Shown here: piece after piece, positions 56,629 through 64,000 of the stretch | How the letters are laid out: each line of letters opens with the position of its first letter | How positions within the stretch are numbered: the first letter of the stretch is position 1 | Source of the DNA: Saccharospirillum sp965652395 | GTDB taxonomy: Bacteria; Pseudomonadota; Gammaproteobacteria; Pseudomonadales; Natronospirillaceae | Length of the DNA: 64,000 nt | Direction: 5' to 3' | Assembly: GCA_965652395.1 (NCBI GenBank) | Contig: CBFGUW010000007.1 | Coordinates: forward strand, 1 to 64,000 | Translations under genes and position numbers: made by a program | The notes under the pieces: generated by a model | Database searches by the model: none | What the model was told of the DNA's origin: nothing | Seen by the model: only the letters and a program-made list of their open reading frames with translations

Positions 56629-57597
56629 TCACGCCTCGCCGTCACCGTTGCCGAAATGGGCGGACCAGCGGTTGGTGGCGCGCACCAGGGCATCCACAAT
56701 GGCCGGATCGAAGGCGGAATGGCCGCCTTCGCGGATCAGGTCCAATTCCGCACCCGGCCAATGGGTGGCGAGCTGCCAGGCCTGGTCCGGCGGGCAGATC
56801 ATGTCGTAGCGGCCATGCACGATGGTGCCAGGGACGCTTTCAATGGCCAGGCATTGATCAAGAATCTGGTTTTCTTCCAGGAAGCAGCGGTTGCGGAAGT
56901 AATGGCTGGACACGCGCGCCAGGCTGAGCGCGACATGGGTCGAGGTGAAATAATCGAGCGATTGCTGGCTGGGCCGCAGTGAGGCATTCACCGCCTCCCA
57001 CCGCGCCCAGGCCTTGGCGGCGCTGACACGGGCCAGATCGTTGCTGCCGTGCAGCAGTTGATAGTAGGCCTCGACCAGTTCCATACCGGTTTTGCCATCG
57101 ACCGGCTCGATAAAACGTTCCCATTCTTCGGGGAAATAGCGTGACGCACCGTCTTTATAAAGCCAGTCCAGATCGGTCTGACGACCCAGAAAAACGCCTC
57201 TTAAGATCAGCGCCTTGGTATGGCGTGGGTATTTCTGGGCATACAACAGGGCGAGCGTGGTGCCCCAACTGCCACCGAACAGTATCCATTCGGGCAGGTT
57301 CAGGTGATTGCGCAGTGCTTCGAGGTCGGCCACCAGATCATCCGGAGTGTTGGCACGGGTTTCGGCATGAGGCTCGGACTGGCCGGCGCCACGCTGGTCG
57401 AACAGAATGATATGGTATCGCTCCGGATCGAAAAACCGACGCATCTGGTCCGAACAACCGGCGCCGGGCCCACCGTGAACCACCACCACCGGCAAAGCGC
57501 CCGGTGTGCCGGATTGTTCAAGATAAAGCCGATGCCCGTCGGCCACGGGCAGATATTCGGTCTTGAATGGGCGGATCTCTGGATAGAGCGGTAACAT
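56629..57597 (-). CDS. pip: Proline iminopeptidase
   Basis: 322 residues. Alpha/beta hydrolase of the S33 family: VVHGGPGAGCSD oxyanion region, nucleophile Ser in LFGGSWGTTLALLYAQ, catalytic Asp in GRYDMICPP and His in EGGHSAFD. FFDPERYHIILFDQRGAGQS completes the family signature. Releases N-terminal proline from peptides in the cytosol. Start 57597 chosen for family fit. Upstream of dtd. Confidence 0.92.
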   Translation of the reverse strand: MLPLYPEIRPFKTEYLPVADGHRLYLEQSGTPGALPVVVVHGGPGAGCSDQMRRFFDPERYHIILFDQRGAGQSEPHAETRANTPDDLVADLEALRNHLNLPEWILFGGSWGTTLALLYAQKYPRHTKALILRGVFLGRQTDLDWLYKDGASRYFPEEWERFIEPVDGKTGMELVEAYYQLLHGSNDLARVSAAKAWARWEAVNASLRPSQQSLDYFTSTHVALSLARVSSHYFRNRCFLEENQILDQCLAIESVPGTIVHGRYDMICPPDQAWQLATHWPGAELDLIREGGHSAFDPAIVDALVRATNRWSAHFGNGDGEA

Positions 57598-57788
57598 TCG
57601 GTTTCCTCGTAGCCGGCTGGAAGCACCTTCTTTAGGAGCCTGAACACCCTGCGGCATAATGACACAGGCCCATCGTTCTGCCCAGTCTTGAGGCATCGGC
57701 AACGCCGGTACCAAGCCGTTTCTCGGCTTGCCACCCCCAGGGCTTTTGCCTACCATCGCGACTCCTTGGTCATTCGGTCACTCAGCCC

Positions 57789-58658
57789 ATGAAACTTCTG
57801 TTAGCTTTGTTTTCCGGATTGCTTGTCAGCGCTCTGTGTCAGGCGGAAATCACTCTGACAGACGACCTGGGCAACAGCGTCGAGCTCGACCAACCGGCTG
57901 GGCGCATCATCACTCTGGTGCCTCATGCCACCGAGCTGATGTTCGAGATCGGCGGCGGTGAGCGTATTGTAGCCACCGTGGCTTATTCCGATTACCCGGA
58001 AGCCGCCCGATCCATCCGCCGCATTGGTGATTACAACGCGCTCAACACTGAAGCCATCATCGCGCTGAAGCCCGATCTGCTCATCGCCTTCACCAGTGGC
58101 CAGGCAATGAAGGATGTCGAGCGGTTGAAGTCCATGGGCCTGACCGTTTTCCACAGTGACCCTCAATCTTTTGAATCCATCGCCAAGGCCATGCGCGATT
58201 ACGGCGCCCTGACCGGCCTTGAAGACTCCGCCGATGCCGCCGCCACGGCGTTCGAGGAGGGCATTGCACTGCTCGGCAGCCGTTATGGCGACAAAGCCCC
58301 TCTGTCGGTTTTCTATGAAGTCTGGCACGACCCCATCTTTACGCTAAACGGGGACAGCTTCATCACCGACATTATCGAACTCTGCGGTGGCCGCAATGTC
58401 TTTGCCGACCTGCCCACCCTGTCGCCGCAAATCAGCCTGGAAGCGGTGTTCGAGGAGGACCCTCAAGTCATCGCCACCGGACCGGACGACGCCGGACCGG
58501 ATTCGCCCTGGCTGAAATGGCCGCAGCTTCAGGCTATCGCCAACGAAGCGTTGATCGCCGTTGACCCGGATTACATGCACAGGCCGACACCCAGCCTGCT
58601 GATCGGTGCGACGCGGTTGTGTGAGGATTTGGATCGGTTGCGTACCGAGGTGTATTGA
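57789..58658 (+). CDS. BtuF-like cobalamin/haem periplasmic binding protein
   Basis: 289 residues. Signal peptide 1-19 (ending LCQA before EITLTD). Type III binding fold with IITLVPHATELMFEIGGGER, ALKPDLLIAFTSG, VFYEVWHDPIFTLNGDSFI and RPTPSLLIGATRLCEDL, the blocks of BtuF-type proteins. No permease or ATPase gene is adjacent, so it must use a system elsewhere. A REP-like fragment follows the stop codon. No cobalamin riboswitch was recognised in the 190-base gap before it. Confidence 0.78.
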   Translation: MKLLLALFSGLLVSALCQAEITLTDDLGNSVELDQPAGRIITLVPHATELMFEIGGGERIVATVAYSDYPEAARSIRRIGDYNALNTEAIIALKPDLLIAFTSGQAMKDVERLKSMGLTVFHSDPQSFESIAKAMRDYGALTGLEDSADAAATAFEEGIALLGSRYGDKAPLSVFYEVWHDPIFTLNGDSFITDIIELCGGRNVFADLPTLSPQISLEAVFEEDPQVIATGPDDAGPDSPWLKWPQLQAIANEALIAVDPDYMHRPTPSLLIGATRLCEDLDRLRTEVY

Positions 58659-58660
58659 TT

Positions 58661-58703
58661 TTGGGAGACGGGAAACGCTGAAGGGGAGACGCTTAAGGCG
58701 GAC
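58661..58703. repeat. REP-like repeat, copy 4 (half element)
   Basis: TTTGGGAGACGGGAAACGCTGA followed by GGGGAGACGCTTAAGGCG just after the BtuF-like stop codon. It carries the left half of the core (GGGAGACGGGAGACGCTGA with one change) without the complementary arm, so it is a truncated or decayed copy. Confidence 0.7.
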
Positions 58704-58828
58704 TGCACTTAACAGCGTTTATCTGTCTGATTGGTATTATTTAATAGATACCATTAACAAAATGGTATTGTATTGGATTTATAGTTGCGTTTTACTTCCG
58801 GCATCCTTCCCTGATGTCGGGTGCTGTA

Positions 58829-59704
58829 ATGAAACAACAACTCATCAAATTCCTCTGCCTTCTCACTTTGCTGCCTTCCGTTCTGGCAGCGCCGGTTACG
58901 ATTCTTGTTCCTCCAGATGTCTGGGCGGATTACCAGACTCTGCTCGACGGGCGTGACCCACTTGAAATCACCGATTTCTCCGGCCCCGGCAGTCGCCGGG
59001 ACGTGGTCGAAGTCATTCTGATGCAGCAGGCACTGGACCGCTCCGGCGCGGATTTCGAGCTGCGTTTTGAAACGGAGGCGGACTACGCCAAAACCCTGGA
59101 AGCCTTGGTTGAAGGCACCGCCATAGCTTCGGCCACCAGCGCCTGGCGGAATGATCTGGCTGAACGCTGGGAGGAGCTCTACATCACCACGGCCGTCATT
59201 GAACAAGGCCAGTTCGAAGCCGGTTTTTATACACCGGCCGGCAACCAGAGCGCTCTGGAAGCCGAAACTGATACCGAGCTGCGTCGGTTGAAAGGAGTCT
59301 CCAGCCGCAACTGGGTGATCGACTGGCAAACATTGAACGCCTTTGGTGCCCGGGTAAGCCATGCCGATACCTGGGGTGAAATGGTCGATTCGGTTTTCAG
59401 CGGCCAGCAGGACTATCTGCTCGCGCCCTTTCAACAAACCGAGGGGTTGGTCCTGAGTTTGGATCAAGGCACCCTGGTTCCTATTCCGCGTGTCAAAATC
59501 GGTTTGACCGGTTCCCGTCACTTCGCGATTTCTCGAGCCCACCCCGAGGGCAGCTACTTCAACGCTTCACTGCATCTGGGTCTGATGCGTTTGAAGAAAG
59601 CCGGAGTCGTCACTCAGGCCTATGAAGATGCCGGTTTTATTAACCGGCAAGTGAAGGATTGGCGACCGGTGGCAGTCGAGTCAATGCTATCCGAAGCGTG
59701 GTGA
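58829..59704 (+). CDS. Periplasmic solute-binding-like protein
   Basis: 291 residues. Signal peptide in MKQQLIKFLCLLTLLPSVLA. The mature part resembles an amino-acid-type binding protein (SBP_bac_3) in pattern: FELRFETEADYAKTLEAL, RVSHADTWGEMVDSVFSGQQ, KIGLTGSRHFAISRAHPEGS. Substrate residues cannot be identified. No transporter genes are adjacent, so it may serve in sensing. Start ATG 58829 preferred over 58814 for the signal peptide. Confidence 0.65.
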   Translation: MKQQLIKFLCLLTLLPSVLAAPVTILVPPDVWADYQTLLDGRDPLEITDFSGPGSRRDVVEVILMQQALDRSGADFELRFETEADYAKTLEALVEGTAIASATSAWRNDLAERWEELYITTAVIEQGQFEAGFYTPAGNQSALEAETDTELRRLKGVSSRNWVIDWQTLNAFGARVSHADTWGEMVDSVFSGQQDYLLAPFQQTEGLVLSLDQGTLVPIPRVKIGLTGSRHFAISRAHPEGSYFNASLHLGLMRLKKAGVVTQAYEDAGFINRQVKDWRPVAVESMLSEAW

Positions 59705-59803
59705 CCGAAGGTTCCAGCCATCTGGCAGCCCGGCAACGGGCGCTTGAGCAATACTCCGTGGCACCCCACACTAGGCGTCCGACTTGACCACAAGGACATC
59801 CCA

Positions 59804-60994
59804 TTGACCACCGCCACGGGCCTGCCCCGCATCCCCTTTCTCGACATGCTGCGCGGCATCGCGGTTCTGGGTATTCTGGTGATGAATATTCAGGGGTTCG
59901 CTCAAGTCGAGCTGGCCTACGTTAACCCCTATATCCTCGATACCTTGTCGCCGGTTGAGCAGTGGCTGCACGCCTTCGGATATCTCTTTATCGAACAGAA
60001 GTTCGTGTCGCTGTTTTCAATGCTGTTCGGCATCAGCACCTGGATTGTCGCTAACAACGCACTCTCGGCCGGGCTATCGCCCACCACTGTTCATGCGCGG
60101 CGGAATCTGGGTTTGCTGATCATCGGGTTGGTTCATGCCTATCTGATTTGGTCAGGGGATATTCTGGTCAGTTACGCCGTCACCGCGCTGTTGCTGACTC
60201 CGGCGTTGCACTGGAGCATACAACGACAGTTAAAAATTGGGCTCCTGTTCTTCGCCATTCCACTGATCTTCAGTCAAATGCAGTTCTGGCTGTTCAGCGC
60301 CGAAGAGCGCGCCGAATGGTTCGCTTACACTCCCGAGGAAATCGAGGCGGAAATAGCCGCCTATCGAGGTGGCTGGCTCGACACCCTACCATGGCGAATA
60401 GAGACCAGCCGGGATATGCATCTGCTCGGTATACCCTTTGTGCTGGTGTGGTTCGTGGGCGGCTGGATGCTGACCGGGATGGCATTGTTCCGAATAGGCA
60501 TCGCCCGGGCAATGTTTCGGCCGAAAATTTATTGGGTCTGGTCCATTGCATGGTTGATTCCCGGGCTGATCCTCACCCAACTGGGTTACCTCTATCAGGC
60601 CCACTATCAGTTCGAGCTGCACACCGTCGCCTTGGGAAGGGACACCCTCGCCTACCTCGGAGCCTTAATGATGACGAATGCTTATCTGGGCTTTGCCGTT
60701 CTGTTTTACCGCAGCCTGCTCTGGCCGAAACTGGTTCGCGCGCTGGAGGCCATAGGTCGGATGGCGCTGACCAATTACCTGACACAAAGTCTGGTGGCTA
60801 CTTTTCTGTTTCATGGGTTCGGGCTGGGCTGGTTCGAACGACTATCGCTGGTGGAGTTGGTCCCGGTCACGCTGGGAATCTGGGCGGTGAACCTGACGTT
60901 TTCCATGCTTTGGCTGAAGAATTTCCGGCAGGGGCCCATGGAATGGGCCTGGCGGCACCTGACGCATTGGTCCGGTGCCTCCCGTTTTCCGTGA
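59804..60994 (+). CDS. DUF418 family membrane protein
   Basis: 396 residues from TTG 59804. An AAGGA ribosome site lies 7 bases upstream; a TTG at 59744 in the same frame has none and would add 20 residues. No ATG precedes the conserved RIPFLDMLRGIAVLGILVMN. Around ten membrane helices, with DUF418 blocks ALEAIGRMALTNYLTQSLVA and NLTFSMLWLKNFRQGPMEW. YeiB-like; function unknown. Convergent with SCO1; the two stop codons are 4 bases apart. Confidence 0.85.
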   Translation: MTTATGLPRIPFLDMLRGIAVLGILVMNIQGFAQVELAYVNPYILDTLSPVEQWLHAFGYLFIEQKFVSLFSMLFGISTWIVANNALSAGLSPTTVHARRNLGLLIIGLVHAYLIWSGDILVSYAVTALLLTPALHWSIQRQLKIGLLFFAIPLIFSQMQFWLFSAEERAEWFAYTPEEIEAEIAAYRGGWLDTLPWRIETSRDMHLLGIPFVLVWFVGGWMLTGMALFRIGIARAMFRPKIYWVWSIAWLIPGLILTQLGYLYQAHYQFELHTVALGRDTLAYLGALMMTNAYLGFAVLFYRSLLWPKLVRALEAIGRMALTNYLTQSLVATFLFHGFGLGWFERLSLVELVPVTLGIWAVNLTFSMLWLKNFRQGPMEWAWRHLTHWSGASRFP

Positions 60995-60998
60995 ACGG

Positions 60999-61667
60999 TC
61001 AGTCGCCGTATTGAATCAACAGAGTTAACACCTCGGCAATTTGCTTGGGCCGGTGCGGTGGCCGCAGCAACGCCACGTATTGGCCTTGAGGGTTCAGAAT
61101 CGCCATGTTGTCACTGTGGGCCACAGTGTAGACCTCTTCACCGCCGCTTTTTTCCGCGTAAAACACCGTGTTGAGCTGTTGGGCCAGAGGTTGCAGAGAG
61201 GCTTCCTCTCCGGTCAGCCCTATGAAGCTGTCATCGAAGAAGGGGACATAGTCGGCCAGTTTTTCGGGGGTGTCCCGTGCGGGGTCGACCGTGATCATCC
61301 ACATCTGCACCCTATCAGCGAGGCCGTCGGCCACCAGTTGTTCACGCGCCTTGGCCATGTCCATCATGTTGGTCGGGCAGATATCGGGGCAATAGGTGTA
61401 GCCGAAATTGATCAGTTGCCATTGGCTACCGAAGTCGCCGGTGTTAAAGCTCTCGCCGTGATGGTTCACCAGATCGACAACGGGAACCGCCCTTGGCGGA
61501 TCGAAATAGAGTGCGCTGCGTGCTTCCAGTTCGGCTTTCAGATCCGGCTCGGCGAGAATGGTGCGCAGCATGACGCCGACAAACAGCGCCAAAACCACCC
61601 CCACCAGGGCGATGACGGTAATCAGGATACGGCCCTTGCGGGCTTCGGTTACGGAAGATTGAGTCAA
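60999..61667 (-). CDS. SCO1/SenC copper chaperone for cytochrome oxidase
   Basis: 222 residues. N-terminal membrane anchor ~14-36, then a thioredoxin-fold domain with the copper site Cys-x-x-x-Cys in YCPDICPTNMMD and the distal His in VAHSDNMAIL. Delivers copper to the CuA site of cytochrome c oxidase in the periplasm. Last gene of the ctaA-ctaB-SCO1 block, 79 bases after ctaB. Confidence 0.92.
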   Translation of the reverse strand: MTQSSVTEARKGRILITVIALVGVVLALFVGVMLRTILAEPDLKAELEARSALYFDPPRAVPVVDLVNHHGESFNTGDFGSQWQLINFGYTYCPDICPTNMMDMAKAREQLVADGLADRVQMWMITVDPARDTPEKLADYVPFFDDSFIGLTGEEASLQPLAQQLNTVFYAEKSGGEEVYTVAHSDNMAILNPQGQYVALLRPPHRPKQIAEVLTLLIQYGD

Positions 61668-61746
61668 GAAAAGTCCTCAAATGGCGCGTCTATTCAACAT
61701 TTCAGATTTGCGTTTAGGCTAGCATCGGTTCCCGGCACAAACCCAC

Positions 61747-62643
61747 TTAAAACACAGCGCGGACCGTGTGGTCCAATAACAACGCCACGAACAATAACAA
61801 CAAATAGGTGATCGAAAAGCGGAAGGAACCCCAGGCGGCGTTGGGTTTACGATCCATCAGTAACCACCAGTTCCACTGCAGATACCGCAGCCCCAACAAC
61901 AGGGCACAAACGGCGTATACCGGGCCCATGTTCAGTGTCGCAAATGGCAGCAGGGAGATGGCCAGCAACAGCCAGCTGTACAGCCAAACGTGCATTTTAG
62001 TGTAAGCGATGCCGTGGGTGACCGGCATCATCGGGATTTCCGCGTTTTGGTAATCCTTGATGCGGTGTATCGCCAACGCCCAGAAATGCGGTGGCGTCCA
62101 GGCGAATATGATCAGCACCAACAACAAAGGCAATGCCCCGATCTCCGCCGTGACACTGGTCCAACCCAGCAAGGGCGGCATGGCCCCGGCCAGACCGCCG
62201 ATAACGATGTTCTGCGGCGTCGCACGTTTCAGAAAACCGGTGTATATCACCGCGTAGCCGACCATGGAGGCCAGGGTAAGCCAGGCGGTCAGGGTGTTTA
62301 CCCAAAGATAAAGGACAACAAAACCAGTGACGGTGAGTGTGCCTGCAAACACCATCCCCTGACGCATGCTGACCCGCCCGGTAGCGACCGGACGGCGATG
62401 GGTGCGGGCCATGCGCTGGTCGATCTTCCGGTCCAGCAGGTGGTTGAACGCCGCACCGGCCGCGGCCAATGCCGCAATACCGAGGGTTCCCAGAACCACA
62501 CCGGCCACCGGGAAACCATCGGTGGGTGCCAACGCCATACCCACCCAGGCGGTGATCAGCATCAGCATCACCACCTTGGGTTTGGTCATTTCATAGAAAT
62601 CGTGCCAGAGCCCCTGATGCCGGGTCGCAATGGTTTTAGACAT
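61747..62643 (-). CDS. ctaB: Protohaem IX farnesyltransferase CtaB/CyoE
   Basis: 298 residues, nine membrane helices. UbiA-type motifs NHLLDRKIDQRMARTHRRP (first Asp-rich site) and FAWTPPHFWALAIHRIKDY (second), with MTKPKVVMLMLITAWVGM at the N-terminus. Converts haem B to haem O at the inner membrane. Its ATG overlaps the ctaA stop by 8 bases, so they are coupled. Confidence 0.95.
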   Translation of the reverse strand: MSKTIATRHQGLWHDFYEMTKPKVVMLMLITAWVGMALAPTDGFPVAGVVLGTLGIAALAAAGAAFNHLLDRKIDQRMARTHRRPVATGRVSMRQGMVFAGTLTVTGFVVLYLWVNTLTAWLTLASMVGYAVIYTGFLKRATPQNIVIGGLAGAMPPLLGWTSVTAEIGALPLLLVLIIFAWTPPHFWALAIHRIKDYQNAEIPMMPVTHGIAYTKMHVWLYSWLLLAISLLPFATLNMGPVYAVCALLLGLRYLQWNWWLLMDRKPNAAWGSFRFSITYLLLLFVALLLDHTVRAVF

Positions 62644-63652
62644 GGTTCGCCTCCCGATAGAGCTCATAGTTAACCGTTGTGACCGTCGCCAACAACAGCG
62701 CACCGACCAGATTGTGTGATACCGCCACCGCCAGCGGCAGACCGAACACCACGTTGCTGATACCCAGTGTGACCTGCACCACCAGGATCAGCAAGAGCAC
62801 GGTTCCCAGCGTCGAAAACCGTTCCTGAAACAAGCGCACCGCCAGCCAGATACAGAGCACCGCTGTCACCAGGGCGCCGAGACGATGCATCATGTGAATC
62901 GCGGTTCTCGATGGAATGTCCAGGTGCCCTCCAAGATAGTTGGGACCAATGGGATGAGCCAGGTCGAACCCCTGGGTGAAACTCATCTCCGGCCACAGCT
63001 GCGTCTGACAAAGCGGAAAATCGGGACAGGCCAGGGCGGCGTAATTGGACGTCGTCCAGCCGCCAAGGAATATCTGCACGATCACCATCACCAGCGCCGC
63101 TGCTGCAAGACCAGTCGGTAAGGTCCTTTGCTGTAACGAAAATAAGGAGGTGGACCGATACCCGCCCAGCCGCAGAGTCAGCAGCCAGAGCAAAGTGAAG
63201 GTCGTAAAGCCGCCCATCAGATGGGCGGTCACCACCTGAGGCCAGAGTTTGAGTGTTACCGTCCAGGCTCCGAATGCGCCTTGCACGATCACCAGAAACA
63301 GCAGAAACAAGGGCAGTTTAAGCGGTTGGTCGGGTCGTTTGCGGTGTCGAATGGCGGTAACGGCGATGCCGATGATCAGCAAACCCAGTCCCGAGGCCAG
63401 GTAACGATGCACCATTTCCGGCCAGGTTTTCTCGTGGTCTACCGGTATTTCCGGGTAAGCCGCATTGGCGGCACTGATTTCCTCGGAGGTCTGCGGTGCC
63501 CAGAGGTGGCCATAACAGGTCGGCCAGTCCGGACAGCCCAAGCCAGCGTCCACCAAGCGGGTGAAAGCCCCAAGGCCAACAACACCAATGGCGAAAAAAG
63601 TGGCGAATACCGCGAGACGAAAACCGGGCTTGGTTCCTTGCAAAGACAACAT
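62636..63652 (-). CDS. ctaA: Haem A synthase CtaA/Cox15
   Basis: 338 residues with eight helices. Conserved residues: LVDAGLGCPDWPTCYGHL near the N-terminus, EMVHRYLASGLGL and VTAHLMGG (haem His), IHMMHRLGALV and AVSHNLVGALL (second set of His). Oxidises haem O to haem A for cytochrome aa3/caa3. First fully seen gene of the oxidase-assembly block. Confidence 0.95.
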   Translation of the reverse strand: MLSLQGTKPGFRLAVFATFFAIGVVGLGAFTRLVDAGLGCPDWPTCYGHLWAPQTSEEISAANAAYPEIPVDHEKTWPEMVHRYLASGLGLLIIGIAVTAIRHRKRPDQPLKLPLFLLFLVIVQGAFGAWTVTLKLWPQVVTAHLMGGFTTFTLLWLLTLRLGGYRSTSLFSLQQRTLPTGLAAAALVMVIVQIFLGGWTTSNYAALACPDFPLCQTQLWPEMSFTQGFDLAHPIGPNYLGGHLDIPSRTAIHMMHRLGALVTAVLCIWLAVRLFQERFSTLGTVLLLILVVQVTLGISNVVFGLPLAVAVSHNLVGALLLATVTTVNYELYREANHV

Positions 63653-63662
63653 AAAAAGCCCT

Positions 63663-64000
63663 CTAACCGATGGTTGACAGCTTGAGCAGCTTCTTCATGT
63701 CTTCAAGCTGTTCTTTGTAGTCGTTGGCCGGGGTGAAGTAGAGCATCACGTTTCCGATCGGGTCGGCCACGAAGATGAAATGGCGCTGACCGAAATCAGC
63801 CGGGATGCGGCTGCGGAAAGTGTCGGAGAATGCGCCCGGTGCCTGTTGCACTACGGTCATTCCAGGGAATTCCCCGCTCAGGTTTTCCAAGTCGGGCGTG
63901 GCGGTCAGCAGAACCCGCCGCACCCTCGGCTCATGCTTGCCCAGCGCGACGTGAATTTGCCGTTGCCGTGCCACTTCTTCCAGGCACTGCGCCTGACACT
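63663..64000 (-). CDS. Cytochrome-oxidase-cluster thioredoxin-fold-like protein, partial
   Basis: The frame is open through the right edge; visible residues read CQAQCLEEVARQRQIHVALG to the stop at 63663 (GTG 63974 is internal, not the start). The visible CQxxC at the edge, VRRVLLTATPDLENL, and FIFVADPIGNVMLYFTPAND match the small SCO-like membrane protein found before ctaA in many gammaproteobacterial cox clusters. It probably assists copper or haem insertion; 10 bases upstream of the ctaA start. Confidence 0.7.
   Translation of the reverse strand, partial: CQAQCLEEVARQRQIHVALGKHEPRVRRVLLTATPDLENLSGEFPGMTVVQQAPGAFSDTFRSRIPADFGQRHFIFVADPIGNVMLYFTPANDYKEQLEDMKKLLKLSTIG

Noticed and set aside
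57598..57788. Cobalamin riboswitch before the BtuF-like gene
   Set aside because: The AGCC-type B12 box and other conserved riboswitch blocks are not found on either strand; only a short AAGCCG/CGGCTT hairpin is seen.

Overview
The window reads as chromosome from a free-living gammaproteobacterium with a high-GC core (roughly 55-60 % by eye). Three things point there: the divergent maoP/hdfR pair, the cytochrome-oxidase assembly block ctaA-ctaB-SCO1, and a high density of ABC importers, chemotaxis and c-di-GMP genes. An Oceanospirillales-type marine or halophilic bacterium would fit, but that is inference. Three visibly AT-richer, poorly conserved stretches (about 0.7-4.6 kb, 12.4-14.9 kb and 45.3-49.7 kb) look like acquired DNA.

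Layout. 1-4.6 kb is accessory: the start of a possible type VI secretion cargo gene, three small hypotheticals, an IS1182-like transposase remnant and a ParA/small-partner operon cut off by that remnant. 4.6-12.3 kb is a sugar-import and sensing block: a FrcBCA-type fructose ABC importer with a second periplasmic sugar-binding protein, preceded by an OmpR-family regulator and a TorS-like hybrid kinase. 12.4-14.9 kb is an AT-rich patch of hypotheticals, including a PD-(D/E)XK-like protein and a decayed HTH antitoxin. 15-23 kb holds DUF1697, a sterol-desaturase-family protein, a chemoreceptor, a JmjC-like oxygenase, a secreted beta-propeller divergent from an HTH regulator, and a YbaK-type deacylase. 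23.3-27.1 kb is a Fur-boxed FecBCDE-like iron importer.

27.0-36.6 kb is a copper-handling region. It contains Met/His-rich periplasmic proteins, an MFS pseudogene, a Crp/Fnr regulator with a matching palindrome, a cupredoxin, a CopA-type P1B ATPase behind a textbook CueR-type promoter with a 19-bp spacer, and a block with multicopper oxidase and two c-type cytochromes. 36.7-45.1 kb has an SbtA-like transporter with a divergent LysR gene, an AraC regulator, an EamA exporter, a DJ-1/PfpI protein, a GH114 lipoprotein and an HscC/DjlC-type Hsp70-Hsp40 pair. 45.3-49.8 kb has VapBC followed by a roughly 3.7 kb mini-island (XRE, ImmA/IrrE, a 47-residue basic protein, an SDH-type serine protease). 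That island lies against tRNA-Pro(CGG) and is marked by three partial copies of the tRNA 3' end. 50-64 kb is mostly core: Lrp/AsnC, an OmpA-like lipoprotein, maoP/hdfR, a glutamine amidotransferase, a TPR-GAF-GGDEF cyclase, pip-dtd, a BtuF-like protein, a DUF418 protein, and SCO1-ctaB-ctaA.

Most interesting observations: (i) a transporter/two-component block with a spare binding protein that could be a kinase co-sensor; (ii) a family of four REP-like palindromic repeats (GGGAGACGGGAGACGCTGA type) placed right after stop codons; (iii) a nested 113-bp palindrome upstream of frcB; (iv) the ParA plus 134-residue partner module abutting an IS remnant; (v) the tandem tRNA-tail island. No CRISPR array, rRNA, integrase or complete IS was found.
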